NCBI GenBank assembly: GCA_023430685.1
Contig: JAEYZH010000114.1
Coordinates: 1 to 17,418, forward strand
Length of the DNA stretch: 17,418 nt
Direction: 5' to 3'
Source: Pseudomonadota bacterium
GTDB taxonomy: Bacteria; Pseudomonadota; Gammaproteobacteria; Xanthomonadales; Rhodanobacteraceae
Under the pieces are notes generated by a model that was given only the letters and a program-made list of their open reading frames with translations, made no database searches and was not told the DNA's origin. The position numbers and the translations under genes are program-made. This document shows positions 1 to 6,431 of the stretch, one piece after another (within the stretch, counting starts at the first letter, position 1; each line of letters begins with the position of its first letter).

Positions 1-408
1 GGGCAGGGCGAGATCGACCTCGCACGCGCATACGCGCTGCGCGACCGCACCGAGCGCGAACAGCGCGAGCGCGAACAGCGCGAAGCCGAGCAGCGCGCAA
101 AGGCGAAGAAGGAGCGGCGCCAAAAGCTCGCGGCGCTGCTCGACGGCAAGGCGCTCAACGCGAAGGAGGCGGAGCTCCCGCGCCACTTCCCGCATGCGAA
201 CAAGATCCGCCGCATCTATGTCACCGCCGAGCAGTTGCCGCGACTCAACGGCGGCGAACTTGCGGTCGTGCAGTTCGCCGGGCGCTACCTGCTCGTCTCG
301 CGCGAAACCGCGGTGGCCGCGCAGGCGATCGACCCGGATGCGCTGGTGCTGCTGTGCGATCCGCAGGCGCAGGACGAAGATGACATCCCCGCTGACCTGA
401 TCTGGTGA
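1..408 (+). CDS. DUF2058 family (YaiL-like) protein, 3' part
   Basis: Frame 1 is open from the left edge to a TGA at 406-408, giving the last 135 residues of a protein whose start lies outside the window. The visible part begins with a highly charged Arg/Glu/Gln-rich helical stretch (about residues 14-45, many RERE-type repeats). A compact domain follows with 'LPRHFPHANKIRRIYV', 'GGELAVVQFAGRYLLVS' and an acidic tail ending 'DDIPADLIW'. This charged coiled-coil arm followed by a short beta-rich C-terminal domain matches the DUF2058 family (E. coli YaiL), a cytoplasmic family proposed to be nucleoprotein or ribosome associated but without an established activity. The family assignment comes from remembered resemblance and no catalytic residues are known. 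Confidence 0.8.
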   Translation, partial: GQGEIDLARAYALRDRTEREQREREQREAEQRAKAKKERRQKLAALLDGKALNAKEAELPRHFPHANKIRRIYVTAEQLPRLNGGELAVVQFAGRYLLVSRETAVAAQAIDPDALVLLCDPQAQDEDDIPADLIW

Positions 409-510
409 CTGACGTCGCGGCCTCGCGCGACCCGCGGTTCAGCCGAGGTTGCGCGGCTTGTCCGAACGTCGTGCAGCCGGTCGATCCGACCGTACCGCAC
501 GAGGTTGATC

Positions 511-660
511 ATGGGCAATGCCAACGACACGCCACGCGAGTCCGGGGAGGTCGACCAGACCCGGAACCAGGGCCAGGGGCCGGAGAAGAACCAGGAAGAT
601 GTCACCCGGCCGTCGCCGGGCAAGCCATCCGCGCCTCCGCCACGCGAACCGACGCGCTGA
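511..660 (+). CDS. small hypothetical disordered protein (49 aa)
   Basis: A 49-codon ORF starts at an ATG preceded by GAGG at 501-504 with 6 bases of spacing, a good ribosome binding site. It ends at TGA 658-660. The product is hydrophilic, rich in Pro, Glu, Gln, Asn and Arg ('NQGQGPEKNQED', 'PSPGKPSAPPPREP'), with no hydrophobic core, signal peptide or membrane segment, so it is probably intrinsically disordered. I recognise no family. It sits between the DUF2058 gene and the cytochrome bd operon. A 16-bp perfect palindrome lies 54 bases after its stop. The ribosome binding site and the absence of another candidate in this gap support a real gene, but the ORF is short enough to be chance in GC-rich DNA. 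Confidence 0.45.
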   Translation: MGNANDTPRESGEVDQTRNQGQGPEKNQEDVTRPSPGKPSAPPPREPTR

Positions 661-713
661 TGCACCGCAGGTGCGGGCGGGCGCCAGCGGTGTAGCCTGT
701 CGCCCTCGCGCGC

Positions 714-729
714 CGCCGGCGCGCCGGCG
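714..729. other. 16-bp perfect GC palindrome
   Basis: CGCCGGCGCGCCGGCG is a perfect inverted repeat without a spacer. It lies between the small ORF that ends at 660 and cydA, which starts at 798. It could be the stem of a terminator for the upstream genes, although there is no T-tract after it, or a protein binding site in the cydA leader. In DNA this rich in GC, short palindromes of only G and C arise easily. Confidence 0.3.
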
Positions 730-797
730 CCGTCGTCGGCCGTGCGGTGTCGTGATTGTCGCGGACGCGTGGCGAGCGTCCATCGACCGGAGGTCGC

Positions 798-2276
798 ATG
801 TTCGATTCCTTCGACGCGCTGTTGCTTGCCCGCCTGCAATTCGCGTTCACGGTCAGTTTCCACTTCGTCTTCCCCGCCTTCACGATCGGCCTCGCGAGCT
901 ACCTTGCCGTGCTCGAAGGCCTGTGGCTGCGAACGCGCGACGACCTCTACCTCGACCTGTTCCGGTTCTGGATCAAGATCTTCGCGATCACGTTCGCGAT
1001 GGGCGTCGTGTCTGGGATCGTGATGTCGTACCAGTTCGGCACGAACTGGGCGGTGTTCTCGGACAAGGCCGGGCCGATCATCGGGCCGCTCATGGCCTAC
1101 GAGGTGCTCACCGCGTTCTTCCTCGAAGCGGGTTTCCTCGGCGTCATGCTGTTCGGCATGCAGCGCGTGGGTCGCAGGCTGCATTTCATGGCCACGCTGA
1201 TGGTCGCGCTCGGCACGCTGATGTCCGCGTTCTGGATCCTCGGCGCCAACAGCTGGATGCACACACCGACCGGCTACGAGGTGAACGACCTCGGCCAGTT
1301 CGTGCCGGCCTCCGGCTGGAGCGAGATCATCTTCAATCCGAGTTTCCCGTACCGGCTCGCGCACACGGTGATCGCGGCCTACCTGACGACCGCGATGATC
1401 GTCGGCGCCGTCGGCGCCTGGCAACTGCTGCGTCATCGCCGCATGCGCGCGGCGCGCGTCGAGGCGGACGACCCGCCCGAGGCATCGCCGCGCCTGCCGC
1501 AATCGGAAGTCGCCGCGCGCAGGATGTTCTCGATGGCGATGTGGATGGCCGCGCTGGTCGCGCCGCTGCAGATCGTCGCGGGCGACCTGCATGGCCTCAA
1601 CACGCTCGAACACCAGCCCGTGAAGGTGATGGCGATGGAGGGGCACTACCAGAGCCACCCGCACGGCGCGCCGCTCGTTCTGCTCGGTTGGCCGAACACC
1701 GCCGAGCGCCGCATCGACCACGCGATCGAGATCCCGAAAGCCTCGTCGCTGATCCTCAAGCACGATCCCGATGCACCGCTCGCGGGCCTCGACACGATCC
1801 CGGATCATCTCGAGCCGCCGGTGCCGGTCGTGTTCTGGGCGTTCCGGATCATGGTCGCGATGGGCTCGCTGATGCTGCTGCTCGGGCTCTGGAGCCTCGT
1901 CGCGCGGATGCGTGGCAGGCTCTACGAATCGCGCGGCCTGCTGCGCTTCGCGGTGCTGCTCGGCCCTTCGGGCCTCGTCGCGGTGATCGCGGGTTGGGTC
2001 ACGACCGAAGTCGGGCGCCAGCCCTACACGATCCACGGCCTGCTGAAGACCGCCGACAGCGTGTCGCCGATCGCGGCGCCGGCCGTCGGCGCATCGCTGC
2101 TCGCGTTCTTGGTCGTCTACTTCATCGTGTTCGGATTCGGCACCTGGTACATCCTGCGGTTGATGGCCAAGGGCGTGGAAGTCGACGAGCACCCGATCGA
2201 CGACGACGACGGCCCGATCCGCACCGCGGGCCTGACGCCGGGACCCGCGATGGACATCGCAGGGGACGCGCGATGA
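798..2276 (+). CDS. cydA: cytochrome bd ubiquinol oxidase subunit I (CIO type)
   Basis: Haem-carrying subunit of the cytochrome bd quinol oxidase in the inner membrane. It oxidises quinol and reduces O2 to water, with charge separation across the membrane. The 492-residue product has the family residues: His22 (haem b595 side), Glu102 and Glu110 in 'AYEVLTAFFLE', His189 and Met352 (the b558 ligands), Lys276 and Glu281 in 'KVMAME' of the Q-loop, and the 'TTEVGRQPY' motif at 402-410. The Q-loop is short: Met352 corresponds to E. coli Met393 while His189 corresponds to His186. This places it with the short-loop, CioA-type enzymes. I chose ATG 798 because GGAGG at 789-793 precedes it and the protein then begins like the family; the upstream in-frame start at 756 adds only a non-conserved tail. 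It overlaps cydB by 4 bases (ATGA). Confidence 0.97.
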   Translation: MFDSFDALLLARLQFAFTVSFHFVFPAFTIGLASYLAVLEGLWLRTRDDLYLDLFRFWIKIFAITFAMGVVSGIVMSYQFGTNWAVFSDKAGPIIGPLMAYEVLTAFFLEAGFLGVMLFGMQRVGRRLHFMATLMVALGTLMSAFWILGANSWMHTPTGYEVNDLGQFVPASGWSEIIFNPSFPYRLAHTVIAAYLTTAMIVGAVGAWQLLRHRRMRAARVEADDPPEASPRLPQSEVAARRMFSMAMWMAALVAPLQIVAGDLHGLNTLEHQPVKVMAMEGHYQSHPHGAPLVLLGWPNTAERRIDHAIEIPKASSLILKHDPDAPLAGLDTIPDHLEPPVPVVFWAFRIMVAMGSLMLLLGLWSLVARMRGRLYESRGLLRFAVLLGPSGLVAVIAGWVTTEVGRQPYTIHGLLKTADSVSPIAAPAVGASLLAFLVVYFIVFGFGTWYILRLMAKGVEVDEHPIDDDDGPIRTAGLTPGPAMDIAGDAR

Positions 2277-3280
2277 CGCCGGACTTCCACCTGACGATCA
2301 TCTGGGCCGGCATCATCCTGTTCGCCGTGTTCGCCTACGTCGTGATGGACGGCTTCGACCTCGGCATCGGCATCCTGTTTCCGGCGATGCCGGTCGGGCG
2401 CGAACGCGACCAGGCGATGAATTCGATCGCGCCGGTGTGGGACGGCAACGAGACCTGGCTCGTGCTCGGAGGCGGCGGCCTCATGGCCGCGTTCCCGCTC
2501 GCGTACGGGATCGTGATGACCGCGCTCTATCCGCCGATCATCGCGATGCTGCTCGCGCTGGTGTTCCGCGGCGTCGCGTTCGAAGCACGCTGGCGCGACC
2601 CCGCGCACCGACCGTGGTGGGACTTCGCGTTCACGCTTGGATCGATCGTCGCCGCGTTCGCTCAGGGTGTCGCGCTCGGCGCGTTGCTGCAGGGGATCGA
2701 GGTCGCCGATCGCGCCTACGCGGGTGGCTGGCTCGACTGGCTCACGCCGTTCTCGCTGCTGACCGGCGCGAGCGTGCTGGTCGGCTACGCACTGCTCGGC
2801 GCGACCTGGCTGATCTGGAAGACCGACGGCCTGACGCAGGCGCACGCGTATCGCCTCGCGGCGATGGCGGGTGCGCTTCTCGTCTGCGCGATCGTCGCGA
2901 TCAGCGTCGCCACGCTCGGCCTGGAGTTCGACTACCACCATCGCTGGATCGAATGGCCGACGGTCCTGCTCACTGCGCCGGTGCCGCTGCTGACGGCCGG
3001 GATCGCCTGGACGCTGTTCCGCGCACTGCGCCGACGGCGCGAAGCCATGCCGTTCCTGATGGCGCTCGCGCTGTTCCTGCTGACCTACGTCGGCCTCGCG
3101 ATCAGCGTGTTCCCGTACGTCGTGCCGGATGCGCTGACGATCTGGGATGCGGCCGCGCCCGCCCGCAGCCAGCGTTTCATGCTGGTCGGCGCGCTGGTGC
3201 TGGTGCCGATCATCCTCGCCTACACCGGGTGGTCGTACTGGGTGTTCCGCGGCAAGACCGCGCACGAGGGCTACCACTGA
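2273..3280 (+). CDS. cydB: cytochrome bd ubiquinol oxidase subunit II (CIO type)
   Basis: Second integral membrane subunit of the bd oxidase, structurally paired with CydA. The 335-residue product is almost entirely hydrophobic helices. It starts with the family signature 'YVVMDGFDLGIGILFP' (Asp26 and Asp29, near the proton pathway) and contains 'PVWDGNETWLVLGGGGLMAAFP'-type sequence just after. It ends with 'IPIILAYTGWSYWVFRGK'-like sequence typical of CydB C-termini (here 'VPIILAYTGWSYWVFRGK'). The ATG at 2273 overlaps the cydA stop as ATGA, and its own TGA overlaps the next start in the same way, so all three genes should be translationally coupled. No cydDC assembly exporter is present in the window. 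Confidence 0.97.
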   Translation: MTPDFHLTIIWAGIILFAVFAYVVMDGFDLGIGILFPAMPVGRERDQAMNSIAPVWDGNETWLVLGGGGLMAAFPLAYGIVMTALYPPIIAMLLALVFRGVAFEARWRDPAHRPWWDFAFTLGSIVAAFAQGVALGALLQGIEVADRAYAGGWLDWLTPFSLLTGASVLVGYALLGATWLIWKTDGLTQAHAYRLAAMAGALLVCAIVAISVATLGLEFDYHHRWIEWPTVLLTAPVPLLTAGIAWTLFRALRRRREAMPFLMALALFLLTYVGLAISVFPYVVPDALTIWDAAAPARSQRFMLVGALVLVPIILAYTGWSYWVFRGKTAHEGYH

Positions 3281-3408
3281 TGAGCGCGCCAGACGACGCC
3301 GAGCGACGCCCGCTCGCGGTGCGGCTGGGTTGGTTCGTGCTGTTCTGGCTTGCGGGCGTCGGGAGCGTCGCCGCGCTCGCGTCGCTGGTGCGGTTGTGGC
3401 TGCGCTGA
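3280..3408 (+). CDS. DUF2474 family small subunit of the bd oxidase operon
   Basis: A 42-residue protein starts at an ATG overlapping the cydB stop by one base (TGATG). It has a charged N-terminus of about 15 residues and then a single transmembrane helix starting 'LGWFVLFWLAGVGSVAAL' and ending in 'VRLWLR'. The position after cydB, the size and the RLGWFVLFW start of the helix fit the DUF2474 family, which accompanies CioAB-type oxidases. It is the likely counterpart of CydX, the small single-helix subunit that stabilises E. coli CydAB. A role in assembly or stability of the complex is inferred from the context. Confidence 0.85.
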   Translation: MSAPDDAERRPLAVRLGWFVLFWLAGVGSVAALASLVRLWLR

Positions 3409-3833
3409 TACCTCGCAGCTCATCACTCCATCAACGTCGTGTCCGCGTGCCGCGAGACTGCATCAATCCGCGGGACTCGGGATCGCTGCGACTTTTGTGG
3501 CTGCATTGTCGGGGGTGATCCATTTGATTTCTGCGACCATCCGAACGAGCTGCTCAACTTGAACGCGGCCCTTGCCGCGTAGTTCGTTTCTCCGTGCGGA
3601 AGATCTTGTCCCGCGTCAAGGAGGCGATGGGGGCTTGAATTGCCACGTGACGCACGCTAGGCGATGCAGGTGAATGCTTAGATTGGCTGACGGGCCGCAT
3701 GGAAACATGCGTATCTCGAAGGTATCAGTCGCCCTCAGTAATTCACGCTGTGAAGCTGCATTGGGATTGAAGTCACAGCGACTGGAGGAGCAAGTTGAGA
3801 GCCTTGAGGCGCAGGGGAACAAGAGGAGACACC
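3409..3833. other. 425-base intergenic region with lower GC
   Basis: I see no convincing gene here. The two short overlapping ORFs on both strands near 3616-3904 have no family features or good start signals. Base composition falls visibly compared with the cyd genes. The only clear structure is the hairpin at 3563-3580. The region must contain the promoter of the secreted-protein gene at 3834, but no convincing -35/-10 pair stands out. Confidence 0.5.
3563..3580. terminator. candidate hairpin downstream of the cyd operon
   Basis: ACGCGGC and GCCGCGT form a perfect 7-bp stem with a CCTT tetraloop. It is followed by AGTTCGTTTC, so the T-rich tail is only partial. It lies 155 bases after the last cyd-operon stop and before the secreted-protein gene. 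Its role as an intrinsic terminator is possible but unproven. Confidence 0.35.
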
Positions 3834-4571
3834 ATGAGACTTCAACTTGCCGCAATTCTCTTCGCTTTGGCTTCGACAGCATCAGCAAATCCATTCGATG
3901 CTAGGGACGGCTGGAAAGAGATTGCCCCATCGGTGTATCAACGCTTCAACGCCGATGGCACGATTGATCGGGAATCCGTGGGTGAGCAGGGGATGGCGTA
4001 CGAGCATGCACGCATTCGGCAGCGGATCGAAGACTTGAAGTGGGAGCGCAACTTCTGGGAGGCCGACGCGCAGAGCAGCGAGCAGACGATCCGCGACCTG
4101 GAGTCTCTGCTTGACATGGGGAAGGTCACCGTCGTTCCTCCGCAGGTCCGAGCTTCGCAATCCGGCTACATTTGCTCATCGCTTGACTATCAGTTCACGA
4201 ACTCACTTTCCGTCTCTTCGACCAGTGCTTCGCTCTACGGAAAGACGAAATTGCTCATTTACGACGACTTTGCACCACCTTCCCCACCCACGAGTGCATA
4301 TGCGGGCGTGCATACGACGATCTATCGCCATCAGCAGGCGCCTGTCGACAAAGTCTCCGGTTGGAACATGGTCAATCCGGCTGCCACGTGGGAGGGCCCA
4401 TACTTGGTGATCTCCTGGACCGGAGTAAGCAGTTCTGCAACACCGCAAGTTCGACCGTATCCCTTCTGCACATCGGCTGAGGTATACCATCAGGTCTACG
4501 CAAGCGGTGGGGCATGCGGCGCAGGCGATAGCCATGGATGGTCGAAGACGTATCCCAATTGCTACCCGTAA
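3834..4571 (+). CDS. secreted protein of unknown function (245 aa)
   Basis: The ATG at 3834 is preceded by AGAGGAGA at about 3821-3828, a strong ribosome binding site. Residues 1-18 form a typical Sec signal peptide (Arg2, then hydrophobic to 'ASTASA', cleavage expected after Ala18). Residues about 54-97 are charged and helical with coiled-coil character ('HARIRQRIEDLKWERNFWEA'). The remainder is Ser/Thr/Tyr/Pro-rich and probably beta-structured, with four cysteines (114, 212, 228, 243) that could form two disulfides. The protein is therefore probably periplasmic or extracellular. I recognise no family. Codon and base use differ from the neighbours: 28 of 60 bases are G/C at 4201-4260, against 40 of 60 at 2881-2940 in cydB. 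This suggests recent acquisition or a lineage-specific gene. Confidence 0.8.
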   Translation: MRLQLAAILFALASTASANPFDARDGWKEIAPSVYQRFNADGTIDRESVGEQGMAYEHARIRQRIEDLKWERNFWEADAQSSEQTIRDLESLLDMGKVTVVPPQVRASQSGYICSSLDYQFTNSLSVSSTSASLYGKTKLLIYDDFAPPSPPTSAYAGVHTTIYRHQQAPVDKVSGWNMVNPAATWEGPYLVISWTGVSSSATPQVRPYPFCTSAEVYHQVYASGGACGAGDSHGWSKTYPNCYP

Positions 4572-4894
4572 CGGCGGGGGCGGTATCCGCATGCCGGCCA
4601 GGACTGGCTGCATGCAGTGCGACGGCCGTCCACACCGGTGAGACGGTCGTCCACAATGTCGCACGTGTGTCCGTCAATCGCCCGCCATGTCGCTGCCAGC
4701 GGCGCGTGGGTCATCGACACGCGAAGATCGATATCGACATGATCAGCCGCAGGGCCCGAGAGGAGCCAGTCACACCGGCGGGCCTTCAAGAATGCGAGGC
4801 GCGGGCGCCTAAGCGAAGAAATCAACGTGCATGCGCCAACCTTTAGTCAACGCGCGGGCGTTACAGAGGCCAGCGGTCCCGCACGGGGCGCGGC
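4572..4894. other. 323-base convergent intergenic region
   Basis: This gap separates the plus-strand secreted-protein gene from the minus-strand phaB1. No credible gene is visible. It holds two 14-bp near-identical direct repeats, GACGGCCGTCCACA at 4621-4634 and GACGGTCGTCCACA at 4642-4655 (one mismatch, 21-bp period). It also holds a small stem, AGGCG/CGCCT with a CGGG loop, at 4797-4810, about 85 bases beyond the phaB1 stop. The stem could assist termination, but there is no T-tract. Confidence 0.45.
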
Positions 4895-5641
4895 TCAGAA
4901 ATCCATGAAGTACCCGCCGTTCACCGGGATGTTCGCTCCGGTGATGAAACCGCCGTCGTCGGCGGCGAGGAAGTCGACAGTGCGCGCGATCTCGCGCGGT
5001 TCGCCGAGGCGGCCGACCGGGATGTTCGCGATGATCTGGTTGCGGATGTCCTCGGGCACCGCCTGCACGAGCGCGGTGTTGCAGTAGCCCGGCGAGACGC
5101 TGTTGACGGTGACGCCCTTGCGCGCGACTTCGCGTGCGAGCGCCATCGTGAAGCCGTGCATGCCGGCCTTCGCCGCGGAATAGTTGGTCTGGCCGAACTG
5201 GCCGGTCTGGCCGTTCACCGAGGAGATGTTGACGATGCGGCCGAAGCCCTGCGCGGTCATGCCGTCGACGACCTGGCGGCACATGTTGAACACGCCGCCG
5301 AGATTGATCCGCAGCACGTCGTCCCACTGTTCGCGGCTCATCTTGCGCAGGCTCGTGTCGCGCGTGATGCCGGCCGCGTTGACGAGGATAGAGATCGTGC
5401 CGTAGCCGCTCGCGACGCGCGTCGCGAACGCCGCGCACTCGTCGAGATCGGCGACGTTGAGCGGCTCGAACGCGACCTGGTCGCCGAAGCTCGCCATCTC
5501 GGCGCGGAACGCGTCGATGCGCTCGCTGCGCGCCGAGAGGTCGGCCGCGATGACGCGGCGTCCGCCGCGCGCGAGGTATTTGCAGATTTCGGTGCCGAGA
5601 CCGCCGATACCGCCCGTGACGACGGCGATGCGCTGTTCCAT
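4895..5641 (-). CDS. phaB: acetoacetyl-CoA reductase (PhaB-type SDR), copy 1
   Basis: Short-chain dehydrogenase/reductase of 248 residues that should reduce acetoacetyl-CoA to (R)-3-hydroxybutyryl-CoA, the monomer precursor of polyhydroxybutyrate, in the cytoplasm. Visible motifs are the Rossmann loop 'TGGIGGLG' at 9-16, 'NAAG' at 88-91, Asn113, and the catalytic Ser141, Tyr154 and Lys158. Stretches such as 'AGITRDTSLRKM', 'VNISSVNGQTGQFGQTNYS' and 'HGFTMALAREVA' resemble Ralstonia PhaB closely, which separates it from FabG. Asp34 ends beta-strand 2 ('IAADLS'), a feature usually linked with NAD(H) preference. The start ATG at 5641 has AGGGG about 9 bases upstream. It is downstream of phaR and a second paralogue in the same direction. 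A 3-oxoacyl-ACP reductase role remains possible. Confidence 0.87.
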   Translation of the reverse strand: MEQRIAVVTGGIGGLGTEICKYLARGGRRVIAADLSARSERIDAFRAEMASFGDQVAFEPLNVADLDECAAFATRVASGYGTISILVNAAGITRDTSLRKMSREQWDDVLRINLGGVFNMCRQVVDGMTAQGFGRIVNISSVNGQTGQFGQTNYSAAKAGMHGFTMALAREVARKGVTVNSVSPGYCNTALVQAVPEDIRNQIIANIPVGRLGEPREIARTVDFLAADDGGFITGANIPVNGGYFMDF

Positions 5642-5738
5642 CGTGTCATGCCCCTGTGTTGGCTCTTGCGCTGCGGCAAGGAATGCCGGCAGCCCTTGCT
5701 GCGACGCGGCGGACGCGGACGAACCGCGCGCCCGCGGG

Positions 5739-6224
5739 TCAGGATTTCGCGTCCTTCTTCTTGTCCGGATCGAACGCGCCGCTGCGAACGCTGCTGAGGA
5801 AGCCCTGCTGCAGGTTCTTCCACATGTCCATGTTCCGCTCGGTCAGGTCATTGAGCATCGACCACGGCGTCTGGCCGAGCATGCTGTTGAGCTGGCTGCG
5901 GAACTGCTGCTGCTGGTCGAGGAAGATCTGCAGGCTGCGCTCGAGGTAGCCACCCATGAAACCCTGCAGCGAATCACCGTAGAAACGGATGATCTGCGAC
6001 AGCAGCTTGGTCGTGAACATCGGCTGCCCGCGATCCTCGTACTCCGAGATGATCTGCAGCAGCACCGAGCGGGTCAGGTTCTCGCCGGTCTTGGCGTCGC
6101 GGACCTCGAACTCCTCGTCCTCGAGCACGAGCTGGCGGATCTCTTCCAGCGTGATGTAACTGGAGATCTCGGTGTCGTAGAGGCGACGGTTCGGGTACTT
6201 CTTGATGATGCGCGGCGTGGTCAT
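5739..6224 (-). CDS. phaR: polyhydroxyalkanoate synthesis regulator PhaR
   Basis: DNA-binding repressor that also binds polyhydroxyalkanoate granules. In characterised systems it represses phasin genes and its own gene until polymer forms. The 161-residue product opens with the family's conserved DNA-binding domain at about residues 5-65 ('RIIKKYPNRRLYDTE', 'SYITLEEIRQLV', 'DAKTGENLTRSVLLQII'). The PHB-accumulation domain follows at about 70-115 ('MFTTKLLSQIIRFYGDSLQG'), with a Gln-rich helix and a lysine-rich tail. The length is usual for the family. It lies between two phaB paralogues. The leader contains a 12-bp palindrome with TGC/GCA half-sites that could be an autoregulatory operator. 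No phasin or polymerase gene is in the window. Confidence 0.95.
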   Translation of the reverse strand: MTTPRIIKKYPNRRLYDTEISSYITLEEIRQLVLEDEEFEVRDAKTGENLTRSVLLQIISEYEDRGQPMFTTKLLSQIIRFYGDSLQGFMGGYLERSLQIFLDQQQQFRSQLNSMLGQTPWSMLNDLTERNMDMWKNLQQGFLSSVRSGAFDPDKKKDAKS

Positions 6225-6267
6225 CGGCCAACGCTAGCAGAATGTGACGCGGCGCACCAGTTGACGA

Positions 6268-6279
6268 TGCTGCGCAGCA
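6268..6279. promoter_or_regulatory. palindrome upstream of phaR, candidate PhaR operator
   Basis: TGCTGCGCAGCA is a perfect 12-bp palindrome centred about 50 bases upstream of the phaR start. PhaR proteins are known to bind TGC-rich inverted motifs of the CTGC...GCAG kind, and to autoregulate. Here the two half-sites abut without a spacer, so the match to published operators is only partial. The assignment is inference from sequence and position. Confidence 0.35.
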
Positions 6280-6365
6280 ATCCGGGCGCCAACGAGCGGG
6301 CAGGGGCGGACAGCAGACCCGGTGAAGGCGTTCCGGTGGCTCGTGGCGAGCACCCTCGGCGCGCC

Positions 6366-6381
6366 CCGGACCTGGGTCCGG
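6366..6381. terminator. candidate terminator hairpin after phaB copy 2
   Basis: CCGGACC and GGTCCGG form a perfect 7-bp inverted repeat around TG, 50 bases beyond the stop of the minus-strand phaB2 and 142 bases upstream of phaR. Read on the minus strand it is not followed by a T-run, so if it ends transcription it may do so weakly or with Rho. Confidence 0.35.
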
Positions 6382-6431
6382 AGCGGCCTTCGATCCATGG
6401 TGCGGCAATCGCGTGGACGCCGCGCCGACGC

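Noticed and set aside
285..2192. 635-codon ORF on the minus strand over cydA
   Set aside because: It is antisense to a gene with all cytochrome bd residues. Its product is His/Arg/Asp-rich, typical of shadow frames in GC-rich DNA.
518..3280. 920-codon plus-strand ORF that ends with CydB
   Set aside because: Only the part from 2273 is real CydB. The upstream part is the out-of-frame shadow of cydA and is Arg/Ala/Pro-rich without domains.
3616..3904. Short ORFs on both strands before the secreted-protein gene
   Set aside because: There is no good start signal and no recognisable protein features. They overlap the ribosome binding site and signal peptide of the gene at 3834.
4538..4846. 102-codon plus-strand ORF after the secreted-protein gene
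   Set aside because: It overlaps the end of the secreted-protein gene, has no ribosome binding site or family features, and crosses the direct repeats.
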